From the NCBI GenBank assembly GCA_002104945.1, contig MCFH01000033.1:434001-498000 (forward strand): a stretch of DNA of 64,000 nucleotides, in the 5' to 3' direction. This stretch comes from Piromyces finnis. Lineage: Eukaryota > Neocallimastigomycota > Neocallimastigomycetes > Neocallimastigales > Neocallimastigaceae. Below the pieces are notes generated by a model. It searched no databases and had not been told where the DNA came from. It saw only the letters and a list, made by a program, of their open reading frames with translations. Both the position numbers and the translations under genes were made by a program. Positions 1 through 12,728 of the stretch are shown piece by piece. Position 1 is the first letter of the stretch, and each line of letters begins with the position of its first letter.

Positions 1-2246
1 TTTAAAGATTTATATAATAAAAATAAAAAAAAATTGGTAATTAATATATATTAACTTTAATGATATCACATCATAAAAAATATGATATATGCTATATAAT
101 TATTATTTTTGCCAAATTATTTTATAAGTGAATTATGAAAATATGCTTAGTACATTGAAATCGAAAATTATTAAAGAACATATTGTATGTAAAAAAAAAA
201 AAGAAAATTTAAATAATATAAGAAAAATAAATATTTTTTGAATTAATAATTGTTTATGATCATTTTAAAAAATAAGATTATTTCGATTCTTTTAAATAAT
301 ATTAATGAGTTATATATCGAATATGTATTTTTTTAATGTATTTTTATTTTTTATTATATAAATATAATAAATACAATAATAAACATAATATAATAATAAT
401 AATAATAATAATAATAAGATGATGATGATGAAGAAGAAAAAAAGAATAATAATAAGAAAAAGAAAAAGAAGAAGAAGAAAAAAAAAAAAAAAAAGAATAG
501 TAATAATAATAATTAGAATAATAAACATAATAATAATAAAAAGTATTTAAAAGATTAGCAACAAATGTAATTTTATTAATTCTATTATTTCATTATGTTA
601 TTTTTTCTATAGTGAATATAATGAGATGTTAAACTTTTTAAAATGAAACATACTTTTTTTTTTTTTTAGAATAAGCAGTAACATCAATAATACTAATTGT
701 AATTCCATTAACAGCAATCAAATAAAATTCTTCCCAAAATACAAAAATACAGAACTTACTTTTTTAATTTAAGATTTAATTTCAGTTTAACAAATGATAT
801 ATTGTTATGTAATATATATATTATAATATATTAGAAAGGTATATCTATTAATTAAAAATTTAAAGGATAAAAATTTAATGCATCCATTTTTTAATTTCAT
901 TTATTATTTTATAATATACATAAAATAAAATTAATTTATTTTATAATATATTATGTAATATATTCTGAAATATATCATTTTTTATTTAGTTATCAATTAC
1001 ATTTTTTTAATTTTTAATAATTATAAGCTTTTAAATAAAAAAGAGATAACTTTTTAAATTACAATATATATTTATATATTATAATATTATATTAAAATCA
1101 AATCTGTATATTTAATATGATAATAGTAATACATCCAAATAATAATATTTAATTATCTTATTAAATTCCTGTATAAATATATAATTTAAAAAAAAATCTT
1201 TTTTTTTTTTAAGAAGCACTTTTAATTTTTTTATTTATATTTATTATTTCCTCATTTTATAATATATATAATTATTATTCTATCTCTTACTTTCTGTCAA
1301 TAACTTTGGAGAAGAAATGTAATTGAATTGTTTATTATTATTTTATATTTAAATATATTAATAATATCTATAATAAATAAATAAATACATAAATATGAAG
1401 AAAAAAGATTTGTAAAAATTATTCTTGCCCAATTACAAATATATATTTTTTTAAAAAAGTCATATAATATATATATATATAAAAGAACAAATTGAAGGAA
1501 CAAAAAATATAAAAAATACAAAATACATATATATTTGAAATAGAAGAAATAAAAGAAATCATATTAATCAAGAAAACATAGATAATTAATAAATATATAA
1601 ATATATTGAAAACAGCTGTTTTTCATATTTACTTTACTATCAAAGTATTTTTTTTTTTTTTCGAAAATATAATGTTTTTATAAAATTTTTGAAAATGAAA
1701 TATTTATATATAAGTAAATATTATATTCAATAAAATAAGCAAACTTAAATTTTATGATCTAAAAAGCAATAATAGAATAAATATTTAATATTAGATAATA
1801 TGGTTTATTTATAAGCATTATATATTAATATAATACTTATATAGACTATTATATTATATTGTTTTATTATAGTTATAAACAGAAAAAAAAAATACAATTG
1901 TTTTTTAAATATAAAATAAAGCCATTATTATTTTATTTTATTCTTTTGTTTTTTTTTTTTTTTTCTAAAAAAAAAAAAAAATAAAAGGAATAGTATAAAA
2001 GAGAAAAAAAAAAACTGTAGTAATTATTATGATCAATTATTTAAAATTTATTTAAAGTATTTTTTAATAATATTATTTTTAATAATTGTTTTTTCTTTTC
2101 TCAAACAAATATTTAGTAAAATAATATTAATAATATTTTTTATTATATATAATAATAACAATGTTAATAGAGAATATAATTTATACAATAAAAGTTTTTT
2201 TTACCATAAGAAATAATAATAATAATAATAAAATATAAGGACTATT
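1..2246. other. AT-rich intergenic region upstream of PFK
   Basis: No convincing gene is visible. The region holds A/T homopolymers and simple repeats, including an (AAT)n/(GAA)n-like stretch around 390-520. The short open frames on the minus strand are translations of these repeats (runs of Ile, Leu, Phe) and have no start context or domain. A (AAT)n tract at about 2214-2230 lies just before the PFK start codon. A promoter must lie here, but I cannot place a TATA box with confidence. Confidence 0.7.
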
Positions 2247-5200
2247 ATGTCTTCAATTACTAGTATTTCACATTTAACTATATCTGCTCCAAATTTGCAG
2301 TTATATAAAGCAGTTATTGAATTCTATATTGCATTAGGATTTAAAACAGTTTCTGGTTTCAATAACGATGCTTTAGGTCCTTCTACAACTGAAGTTTGGC
2401 CAACTAATTTTGCTTCAGAAGATGACGATAATAATGATACACCAATTGAAAACGACGAAAAAGCCGTTACTGAAGAATGCTGGCTTTACCTTAAGACAAA
2501 TCAAGAACTCAACGATATAAAAATTCGTGTTGTTCTTTCAATTCAAGTTGATTTCGCTGTTGCTGAATTTACTGCCAATTATGAAAAGAAGCTTAAACTT
2601 TTATCAACTCAACAAATTCAAAATGAAGCAACTTTCCTTTCTTTAATTTCAAATAATTTAGATGTAATTTTAATATTTTAATAATATTGTATTATTATTA
2701 GATATATATGAATTATGTATTAAGTAACTACTATTTCTATGTATTTATAATTTTACAATTACTTGATGATATATTTAAATAGGATATTGAACAAACCTTC
2801 AAAAAGTTAGGTCAACCATTCTGTAAACATTCTTTCCCAATTGTTGATTCAGATAAGATTTATACTCAAATCTTCGTTTATGATCCACTCTTGAATCTTA
2901 TTGTTTTCGATAATAAGGAAACTCCATTAACTGATGCTATTGATGAAACAGGTTTATCTTCCGAAAGATTTAAGTCTCTTAATATTAGTTCCGAAGCTGT
3001 TAATATTGAAAGAACCTCTGGTCAAAAGAAAAAGATTGGTATTATGACTAGTGGTGGTGATTCATCTGGTATGAATTGTGCTGTTAGAGCTACTGTTAGA
3101 TGTGCTTTAGCACGTGGTTGTGTTCCATACTTAATTTTTGAAGGTTACCAAGGTCTTGTTGATGGTGGTGATAAAATTAAGAAGGCTGGATGGGATGATG
3201 TTAGAGGTTTAATGTCTTTAGTATGTAGATCATTTTGTATTGATAAATATATGTATATTTTTTTTTTATTTTATTATGCATAAGGATGTAATTATATTAT
3301 AAAAATTAATCAAAAATGCTATTTTTAACATAATGCTTTAATTAGGGTGGTACTGTTATTGGTACAGCTAGATGTCTTACTTTCAAGACTAAGGAAGGTA
3401 GATCTAAGGCTGCTTTAAATCTTATTAAGAATGGTATTGATGCTTTAGTTGTTGTTGGTGGTGATGGTAGTTTAACCGGTGCTGATCTCTTAAGAGCTGA
3501 ATGGAAGAGTCTTGTTGATACATTACTTAAAGATAATAAAATTACCGAAGAAGAATGTGAAAAATACAAAAACCTTACTATTGTTGGTATGGTTGGTTCT
3601 ATTGATAATGATATGGCTGCTACTGATTTAACTATTGGTGCCAACAGTTCATTACACAGAATTTGTGAAGCTCTTGACTCCTTAGTTTCAACTGCTATTT
3701 CACACCAAAGATGTTTCGTAGTCGAAGTTATGGGTAGACACTGTGGTTGGTTAGGTTTAATGGCTGCTATTGCTGTTGGCGCTGATTGGACTTTCCTCCC
3801 AGAAAGACCACCACCAATTAATACTACTGAAGGTGAATGGGAAGATGAAATGTGTGAAATTCTTCAAACTCAACGTGATAAGGGTAACAGAAAGAACATT
3901 ATTGTTGTTTGTGAAGGTGCTATTGACAGACAATTAAACCCAATTAAGGCTAATTATGTCAAGGAAGTTATCGAAAAGCGCTTAGGTTTAGATACTCGTG
4001 TTACAACTTTAGGTCACGTTCAAAGAGGTGGTGCTCCAAGTGCCTACGATAGATATCTTGCTACTATCCAAAGTGACGAAGCTATTAAGGCTGTCTTAAA
4101 GTCCACTCCAGAAACCCCATCTCCAATGATTGGTATTCAACAAAATAAGATTACTACTATTCCATTAATGGAAGCTGTTTCTTTAACTCATTCTGTTAGT
4201 GAAGCTGTTTCAAAGAAAGATTTCAACAAGGCTATGGAATTACGTGATCCTGATTTCAAGGACGCTTACAATGCTTACGTTGAAAGTACTTTATACGATT
4301 TATACAAGGGTAAATATGAACGTGCAGGAAAATTAAGAATCGGTATTATGCATGTTGGTGCTCCAGCTGGTGGTATGAATGCTGCTACTAGAACTGCTGT
4401 TAGATTATGTCTTAACAGAGGTCACATTCCAATTGGTATTTACAATGGTTTTACTGGTCTTGCTAAGGGTCAAGTTGAAACACTTTCATGGCAAGAAGTT
4501 AGTGGTTGGACCACTCGTGGTGGTTCCGAATTAGGTACTAACCGTATTCAACCACTCCCAATCAATAACAATAGTGTTCCATTAAAGTACTTCAACTCTG
4601 AAGATTTCATTGATGCCGGTATTGTTGCTTACAACTTCCAAAAACTCAAGTTACAAGGTTTAATTATCATTGGTGGTTTCGAAGCCTACAGCAGTATTCT
4701 TACTTTAGCCCAATGTAGAAATATTTACCCATCTTTCTGTATTCCAATGGTTCAAATTCCAGCTACTGTTTCTAACAATGTTCCAGGTACTGAATACTCT
4801 TTAGGTTCTGATACTGCTATTAATGCTATTGTTGAAGCTTGTGATCGTATTAAGCTTTCTGCTAGTGCTTCCCGTAAGCGTGTCTTTGTTGTTGAAGTTC
4901 AAGGTGGTCATTGTGGTTACTTAGCTGTTGTTGGTGGTTTAGCTGCTGGTGCTACTTGTTGTTACATTCCAGAAGAAGGTATTACCTTAGATATGCTTCA
5001 AAGAGATATTCGTCACATGATAAGACGTTATCGTGAAGAAGATGCTAAGGGTATTCCAAGTGAAGGTAGATTAATTCTTCGTAATGAATGTGCCAGTAAG
5101 ACCTACACTACTGATGTCATTTCTGCTATTCTTAAAGAAGAAGGTAAGGGTCTTTTCGATTCTCGTACTGCTGTTCTTGGTCACCTTCAACAAGGTGGTA

Positions 5201-5595
5201 TTCCAACTCCATTAGATAGAATTCGTGCTGTTAGACAAGCTGTCAAATGTGTTGATTGGATTGAACAAAGAGCATTTGCTTCTGTTAATAAGCAAAAGAA
5301 TAGCAGTATTCCAGGTACTCCACAATTTACCAAGCCACAATTTGATGATGACAAATTACTTAACGTTTACACTGCCGATCCAGAATCAGCTTGTGTTATT
5401 GGTATTCGTGGTGCTGAAACTGTTTTCACTCCAGTTGAAAACTTAGCTAAGGAAACTGATATGAAGCATCGTGTTGGTAAGAAGGCCTGGTGGATGGGTC
5501 AAAAGAAGTTAATTTACATGTTATCTAAATACGATTACTTTGATGAAGAAGAAGAAGAAAAGGTTAACTTATTAAAGAACCGTAACAATGTTTAA
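2247..5595 (+). CDS. PFK1: ATP-dependent 6-phosphofructo-1-kinase, fungal-type, 3 exons
   Basis: Catalyses ATP-dependent phosphorylation of fructose 6-phosphate to fructose 1,6-bisphosphate, the committed step of glycolysis, in the cytosol. Exons are 2247-2663, 2783-3220 and 3346-5595; both introns are phase 0 with GT..AG ends, giving about 1034 aa. Residues 1 to about 210 form the extra N-terminal region of fungal PFK subunits (glyoxalase-like in known structures). The N-terminal catalytic half has the GGD loop (230-232), GGDGS (323-327), GSIDND with the catalytic Asp at 372, and MGRHCGW (from 414). The C-terminal half starts near 614. It has GAPAGGMN but SNN (761-763) in place of the catalytic motif, as expected for the regulatory half. 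Codon use is strongly biased (GGT, CCA, AGA, GCT), which suggests high expression. The end is acidic (DEEEEE). I cannot tell alpha from beta subunit. The start is the first ATG of the open frame. Confidence 0.97.
2664..2782 (+). other. PFK intron 1
   Basis: Starts gtaatt and ends aaatag; 119 nt, phase 0. Without removal the frame stops 30 bases into the intron. After splicing the frame continues into the conserved protein. Confidence 0.9.
3221..3345 (+). other. PFK intron 2
   Basis: Starts gtatgt and ends attag; 125 nt, phase 0. A possible branch site (ttaacat) lies about 20 nt before the acceptor. Removal joins MSL to [10 protein letters not shown], which restores a conserved PFK segment. 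Confidence 0.92.
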
Positions 5596-5938
5596 ATTTA
5601 GAATTACAAAATCCTTTTCTCTATCTATTCTCTCTTTTTTTTTAAAAAAAAAAGAAAAAAAAAAACTATAATTAAAGAAATAAATAAAATTTAAATTCAA
5701 AATATCAAAAAAAAAAAAAAAAAAAAAAAAAATAAAAAATTATAAAAAATTAACAAACAAGTATAAAAAATATTCGTGCTCCAATTTTCATTTTCTTATC
5801 CTGAATGAAAAATAAAAACCAAACCAAATAAAAACAATCACCCTCTATAAAAAATAAATTATTAATAAATATATTTTTAAAATATATGTAAAAGAAAAAA
5901 AAAAAAAAAATCAATAATAATAAAATAACAATTATATT

Positions 5939-5983
<45 letters not shown>

Positions 5984-6552
5984 CAAAGAAAAAAAAACCC
6001 TATATCCCATATATCCTATTATTAATTATATATAATTTTCTTTAGATAGAAGAGAAAATACTTAAGATAAAGTAAAATTATAATTTATTTTAATCAATAG
6101 AAAAAATATAAAATATTTATAAAGTTTTTATCTTTTTTTTTTTTTACTTTTATTTATGCTTTATTTTATTTTTACTCTTTGATCGTCTTATTAATTTTTT
6201 TTTATTATTATTATTTTTATTATTAAATTATTAACGATAAAATTTTTTAACAAGTAATTAAAAGTTACTATTCAATTCAATTGTCGATGAATACTTAATA
6301 ATAAATAATAGAAAGAAAGAAATATTGAAAAAAGAAATTAAAATAAAGAAAGAGAAAGTGTATCTACCAAAAAATAATGGAAAAGTAAAGATAAAAGAAA
6401 AAAGAAAAAAAATAAATGAAAAAAACTAGAAAACTATTAAACCTAATATAATATAAAATTTAAAATTAAATAAATTTATAAAATATATATAAAAAAAAAT
6501 TATTTAAATTTATAATAGTATTAATTTTATTTATTTTTTTTTTTATAAATTG
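5596..6552. other. AT-rich intergenic region downstream of PFK
   Basis: Contains long A runs (about 5707-5731 and 5943-5982) and a likely poly(A) signal area (aataaa, about 5680) for PFK. The minus-strand open frame across it is poly-Phe and is not a gene. Nothing else is seen. Confidence 0.7.
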
Positions 6553-7248
6553 TTATAAAGAAAAATTTAATATTTTATTATCATAGATCTTTTTTAATAT
6601 TTTTATTATTGAATTCATATTTAACACGTTACAGTTATCCAATTTTAATATTTTATAAATATTCCTTATAATATTATTATTTTTCAAGGAATCTTCATTA
6701 ATAATAGCTTCTTCAACGTTAATTAGATCATTTAATAAACTATAGAAATCAAGGGCAACTCTCATGCATTTATCTTACTGGCATGTCTTTTCAGTTGCCT
6801 TAATTAAATCATTATCATTTTAATTATTGGATAATTCATATTCTACCATAGGACATAATTTATTATTTTCATTTTTATTACATAAAAAGATCATAGATAA
6901 CTTATTAATGGAAAGCAATTGTACATATTTGTTTTTTAATTTCTTTGAAAGTAATTCACAAGTTGATAAAGCTACTAACGAATTTTTTATGAATGCCTGA
7001 CTTTTTTTTTTTTTTTTCTTCCTTTTTTCATAATATTCATAGCAAATATTGTCAATATTTTCTTTACTAAAAGAATTGGAACCATAAATACAACTATCAT
7101 ATTTCACTAATTCATTTTCACATTGTTGTATTACTTTAGTTATATCTTTATTGAATTTTTTTTTTTTTTTTTTTTTGTATTATCTTTTATTACAATTAAT
7201 AAATAAAAAAAAAAATAATAATAACAGTATAATAAATGTTTTTTTTAT
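6553..7248 (-). pseudogene. Broken gene for a small secreted Cys-containing protein
   Basis: One reading frame runs from 7248 down to 6553 (about 232 codons). It is interrupted by three in-frame stops, at 7182-7180, 6822-6820 and 6777-6775. The frame opens with a signal-peptide-like stretch: two Lys, a Leu/Phe-rich core of about 14 residues, then Asn-Cys. The codon where Met would be expected reads ATA (7248-7246). Downstream are about ten spaced Cys residues in motifs such as VIQQCENELVKYDSC, STCELL, FLCNK, LCPMV, KTCQ and DKCMRVAL. A 21-A run (7 Lys codons, 7156-7176) and a second Lys run look like homopolymer insertions. I do not recognise the family with certainty; the pattern resembles lineage-specific secreted proteins. 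The composition is coding-like despite the stops. Confidence 0.6.
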
Positions 7249-7648
7249 ATATAATTTATTTTTATTATAATTGTTATTGATAATATATATATAATTCTTT
7301 ATATGTAAAAAAAAAAAAAAAAAAAAATTGAATATACTACTTCTGAAAGAATATGCTTTTTATTATAAGTTATTAGAAATGATATGTATAAAATTCTTAA
7401 ATAAAAGGTTTTTTCATGGTAGTTGAATGGGAATGTTAAAAGAAAGTAAAATTATCTTAAAAATATTAATAATTTATTAATATCAAAAAAAAAAAAAAAA
7501 AAAAAAAAAAAGCAATACAATTATTCAGTATTTTAATGTTTTAACTTTTAGTTTTGTTATTTTATTTATATATATATAATTTTTTTATTAACTGATTTTA
7601 TTTATGTTTGAAAAATTTTTAAATTGAAAAAATCTAAAAATTGATTTC
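7249..7648. other. AT-rich intergenic region
   Basis: Only A/T homopolymers (about 7308-7327 and 7485-7511) and no gene. Confidence 0.7.
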
Positions 7649-7721
7649 CGACCCTGATGGGACTCGAACCCACAATCTTCGCCTCCGGAGGGCAACGCGT
7701 TATCCATTTCGCCACAGGATC
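7649..7721 (-). tRNA. tRNA-Arg(CCG)
   Basis: A 73-nt cloverleaf on the minus strand. The acceptor pairs GATCCTG with CAGGGTC, the D stem is GCG/CGC, and the anticodon arm has loop CTCCGGA with CCG at 7688-7686. The T arm has the TTCGAGT loop, followed by discriminator G. There is no intron. The internal promoter boxes are intact, so it is probably functional. Confidence 0.95.
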
Positions 7722-7740
7722 AAGAAAACAAAAGTTTGTT

Positions 7741-7788
7741 GATCATTGTACTACTTATATCACGATTTTTTAAAACCAATAGTTTTTT
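7741..7788. repeat. Left copy of about 48-bp direct repeat flanking E1 and the decayed LTR
   Basis: Nearly the same sequence occurs at 15307-15355 (both contain attgtactacttatatcacg and end in a T run). It starts about 20 nt upstream of the tRNA-Arg gene. It is far longer than a 5-bp retrotransposon target duplication. Confidence 0.75.
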
Positions 7789-8486
7789 TGTCAAGAGTTA
7801 GAGTGGATTTAGAACTATAATTAAGTCTACTAGGTTAGGATAGGCTTAATTATATAGTAAATAATAAATTTTTATAAATAAAAGAGTAATAAATATAGTT
7901 TTTTAAGAAATATTTTATTTAATTTTTATAATATAAATAAATGATAATTATTAATTTTAAATATTGAATTTACTATATAAAAATGAGTATAATAATCTCA
8001 CAAAGAACTTCTTAAAGTTGTTCTTTGTTCAACTTATTTATACTTTCATTTTTAATATAATGTTGATATTAATAAAGTATAATAATAATATAATTTAAGT
8101 TATACATGTATAATAATATAAATATAAATATTAATAAAATATAATAATAATAATAATAATATAATTTTCTTTAAATATCGATATTAATAAGTTGTTAAAA
8201 ATAATATTAATAATTATTTAAATGAATCTTATTTTACTAATTGGTTTGTTTAATATTAATTAATTGTTACACTCTATTTATCTCCGGATAATAAATAGCT
8301 TTCCAATTAATATTTATATTAAATAAACTATTATTAGTAAAATATTATTAAATTAATATTTTAATTAATTTAACTAATAATTCAAAATTATGAAATTTCA
8401 TGAAATGTCAAATTTCATGAAATGTCAAATTTCATGAAATGTCAAATTTCATGAAATGTCAAATTTCATGAATTGTGATTTTGACA
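7789..8486 (-). repeat. E1 3' LTR (longer copy)
   Basis: Has TG..CA ends. On the minus strand it carries a TATAAATA box (8042-8035) and, about 40 nt downstream, GTGAGATTAT (8001-7992), the predicted RNA start. Four tandem copies of a 17-bp unit (tcaaatttcatgaaatg) lie at about 8397-8475; the other LTR has only one. Confidence 0.9.
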
Positions 8487-9006
8487 ACGCCCTTCCACTA
8501 AAATTGGATACTAAACAATTTTTTGATAGTGGAATATCTTATATTGAATTTAAAATATTAAAATTTTAATATTTTCAAAATTTTTGAAATTTCGAAATGG
8601 TCACATGAGGATGGAGGAATGAATTTTAAATGGCCATTTCGCGAAATTTCAAAAGTTGTCAAAAATTGATAAAAATGAAATTTTGTTATGAAATACATAT
8701 ATGTATTGTATAAAAAATGTGTTTTTGAAATTTTTTATGTTGTACAACTGTCATAATTGAAATTTTGAATTTTTTGAAATTTTAAATTTTGATTTTAAAG
8801 GGTTTTTTATGTTTTTTGAAATTTTTTAAAATTTAATATTAAAAATATTAATAATAATAAGCTGAAAAATAAATTTTATAATTAAAAAATAGTGAATATA
8901 AAAATTTTTGAAATTTCAATTTTTAAATCTGTGATGGGTTAAATTGAAGTAATTTTGTATTATAATAGTTTTCTCATTTTTTTTTTTTCATTCTCTCTCT
9001 CTTTCT

Positions 9007-9044
<38 letters not shown>

Positions 9045-9219
9045 ATAAGCGATATCAATAGGCTTCCTATTGTTCTTTAAATATAATAAGAAGATATTTT
9101 GGTTTCTTGGGTTATCTTCAACTTCACTAGAAGGAACCCAATTATATTGAGAACGGTATTTGTATCTAATTTTTTATTCATACCGTTTAAGTTTATAATT
9201 AGTTCGAAATCCCGCAATC

Positions 9220-12200
9220 TCAATGATGTGATTCAGGATCCTTTGATCTTGATAAGAATCTTGAAGGAGTAGGAATAAAAGGTTCAAGTTCCGAAATATG
9301 GAAGATTGGATGATGTTTTGGGAAAGGGGAGTTATGTATATCTATTTTATAATTGTTATTTTCCAAAACTTCTAAAACTTTATAAGGTCCGTATTTACAA
9401 GGTGAAAGTTTTGGAGTTTCTTCCGTAGAAAAGGATGGAGGTGCTTGAATCCAAACTTTATCGCCAACTTTAAATATAGGAGGTGATATCCTTTTCTTAT
9501 CGGCATGTTTTTTATATAAATCCTTAGCTCTAAATAAAACTTCTTTAACATAATTAAAATTATCACAAACATTTCTAATAAAATTATTATTAGTATAGGA
9601 TTTGTCATAAAGAAAGACATCATCAACAGGAGGGTGGAATCCATAGTTAATAAAGAAAGGACTTTGTTTGGTAGACTCATTAATAGAATTGTTATAAACA
9701 AATTCGGCTAAGTGAATCCATTCAACCCAGTCATCATGATAATAGGACTTTGAATAACAGCGGAGATATTGCTCAATAAAAGAATTACATCTTTCAACTT
9801 GACCGACCGTTTCATGATGATCAGTGGTAGCAATTTTAGTTTTAACTTTAAGTTCTTCCATTAAACTATTCCAAAGATCACTAGTAAATTGAGAACCGCG
9901 ATCAGTATAAATATCAGAAGGTAATCCATGAAGTTTGAATATATTTTTAATAAAAGCTGTAGCTGTTTGTTTAGCATCAGGTATTTTCTTAAAAGGAACT
10001 AAATGAATCATTTTTGAAAATCTATCTACAGTAACCATTAGAACAGTATATCCTTTAGAATCAGGTAAACCACATAAAAAGTCAATTTCAACAGAACGCC
10101 ATGGTCTATCAGGAGTTTCTAAAGGTTGTAAAGGACCATATTTTTCGTGTTTATTGAATTTGTTTCTAGTACAAGTTTCACAAGAATTAACAAATTCAGT
10201 TACATCTTTACGAATTTTTTGCCACCAATAGTTTCTAGTAATTAATTCTTCAGTTCTTTTAATACCCAAATGACCAGCAGCAGGATTTTCATGGTATCGC
10301 ATAAGTACTTCTAATCTTAAAGCTTCAGGAATATATATTAAATTATTATAAAGAATCATATTATTTTGAATCTTGAATTTATTCATTTTTCTAAAAGGTC
10401 TATAAAAATAACCTGGATTAGCATTATTTGGTGCAAAATATAATCTAATATCGTTTGCAGTATCATCTGTTTTAGTATATTCAATAACTTTATCAATAAA
10501 GTCACTAAGAATTCCCACAAAACATGGAATATTTTTAACATTTTTTATATCTAAAATATGCTCAGGTTTTATTTGTTCATTACCAGAATTATAATCAGGT
10601 CTTCTAGAGAGACTATCTGGCTTACCATTTTTTCTTCCTTGGCGATAAATTAATTCAAAATCATATTCTTGAAAGAAGAGATGCCAACGATGTTGACGTT
10701 GATTTTGAATTTTTCCACCTAAAGTATAAAGTAAATTGTGGTGGTCTGTATAAACTTTTACTTTAAATTTAGCACCTAAAAGTAGATGTCGCCAAGCTGA
10801 GAAAGCAGATTTAATAGAAAGAAGTTCTTTATCTGTAATAGAATAGTTCCTTTCTGTATCATTTAAACTTCTGGAAAAATAAGCAACAGGATGTAGTTTT
10901 TTATCATCATCATATTGAGATAAAACGGAACCTATTGCAAAATTACTGGCATCACATTCTACTATAAACGGCCTATTAGTGTCAGGAAAAACTAAAACGA
11001 GAGAGGTAATTAATTTATTTTGTAAATTTACGAAAGCATCATCACATATCTTATCCCAATGAAATTTAACATTTTTCCTAGTTAAATTATGTAAAGGTTT
11101 GGCGATTTTGGCAAAATTATTAACAAACCTTCTATAATAATTACAAAGACCAAGAAAGCGTTGAACATCTTTAACGCATTTTGGTCTAGGCCATTCTTTA
11201 ATAGCTTCTTTGGATCAGTAGAGATACCATTACCTGAAATAGTGAAACCTAAGAATTCAACTTCATTTTTATGAAATTCACATTTTTCAAATTTTGCATA
11301 TAATTTGTTTTGTATTAATTTATCTAAAACAGATCTTACATGGTTAATATGATCGTTGAGATTTTCTGAGAAAATTAAAATATCATCCATGTATAAAATA
11401 ACAAATTTATCCAAATATTCACGTAATATTGAATTTATGAATGATTAGAATGTTGCTGGAGCATTTTTTAATCCATATGGCATTACTAAATATTCGTAAT
11501 GACCAAACTTTGTTCTAAAAGCAGTCTTATATTCATCACCTTCTTTTATTCTTATCAAATTATAAGCTGATCTCAAGTCCAATTTAGTAAAAATTTTTGA
11601 ACCCCTAACCCTTTCAATGATATCTGAAATTAAAGGTAAAGGGTATGAATTCCTTACTGTTACAGCGTTTAACTTTTTGTAATCAATACAAACCCTTAGT
11701 GAGACATCTTTTTTCTTCTGAAAAACAACAGGATAACCTGCAGGAGATTCAGAGGGCCTAATAAAACCTTTTTTAAGAGTTTCATTAATATATTCTTGTA
11801 AGGCTTCTTTCTCTTGTCTTGACAAAGGATAGATAGGTCCATAATGTAAAGTGGCGTCATTTTCTAGGACTATTTTACAATAAGTTAAACGGTGTAGAGG
11901 TAACTTATCAGCTTTTGATTTACTGAAAACAACAGCAAGATCTTTATATTCATTAGGGATTTCATCTATGATAAGGGTTAGGTCATTTTACTCATTTCTT
12001 CAAAATTTTCGACATTTTCAGATAAAAATGAATGGATAAAATAATTGATATCATTCTTATTAAAAGACGTAGAATTATTATCTTTAACTTGAAGATTAGA
12101 TTTATGAGAGAAATTAGTAGAATTATTATTAGTATTATCGGAAAATGAATAATTAAAATCTTTTTTAGAATGAGAAATTTTTAAATTTTTTGAAAAATTT

Positions 12201-12705
12201 TTTAAATTCTTATTATTGAAGTGTTTAAAATTATTACAATATAAATGATTATTTTTATAATTAAAATGAATCTTAAATTTTTTCATGAATTTATTTCCAA
12301 ATAATAAATCCATAGGAATATGTTCTGAAATTAAGAATTTTTCTTTAAAGTATATAAAATAAAATTTGTTTTTGATAAAAATCTTTAATTGAAATTTTAA
12401 ATAAACATAATCATTGATATCAGTAGTAAACCCACTAATACCTTTTATAATCAATTTGCTTTTTAATTTTCTTTTAATTAAATTATATTTACAAATATGG
12501 TAGAAATAAAGTTGCATGAGGAACTTGAATCAAGTATTGAATTACAGGTTATTGGAGAATTGGTAATAAAATTAGAGTTGTTATTTAGAAATTCTTTAGG
12601 AATATATGACTTAAAGGTTAGAAATGAGTTTAAATTGGAATTTTCATTGTTCTCTAGAGATGAGAAATTATGATAAATAATTTTTGGTGTATTATGAACA
12701 TCCAT
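9220..12705 (-). pseudogene. E1 pol: protease, RT, RNase H, integrase (broken)
   Basis: Read downward on the minus strand. The protease segment (12705-11978) has LDSSSS at the active site and changes frame near 12500. RT starts near 11825 with [16 protein letters not shown] and stops at a TAA after APATF (11445), then resumes with the YMDD catalytic motif. A frameshift lies near 11210. RNase H (about 11200-10520) is read in a further frame with [10 protein letters not shown] and TDHHNLLY. The integrase (10518-9220, 432 aa) is open, with an HHCC finger (HENPAAGH..CETC), the catalytic Asp in IDF, the Asp in DRGSQF and the Glu in GQVERC. The frame ends shortly after the ISELEPF segment. Fragments with W-V-P in another frame beyond the stop (about 9200-9050) may be a decayed chromodomain. 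Confidence 0.9.
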
Positions 12706-12728
12706 TGACGTCTTATGGTGTTCATTGT

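Noticed and set aside
310-528. Hydrophobic minus-strand frame
   Set aside because: Phe/Ile/Leu only, from simple repeats.
1297-1521. 74-aa minus-strand frame, membrane-like
   Set aside because: AT-rich composition alone gives such frames; no conserved pattern and no supporting context.
5750-6010. Poly-Phe minus-strand frame after PFK
   Set aside because: Caused by a 40-A run.
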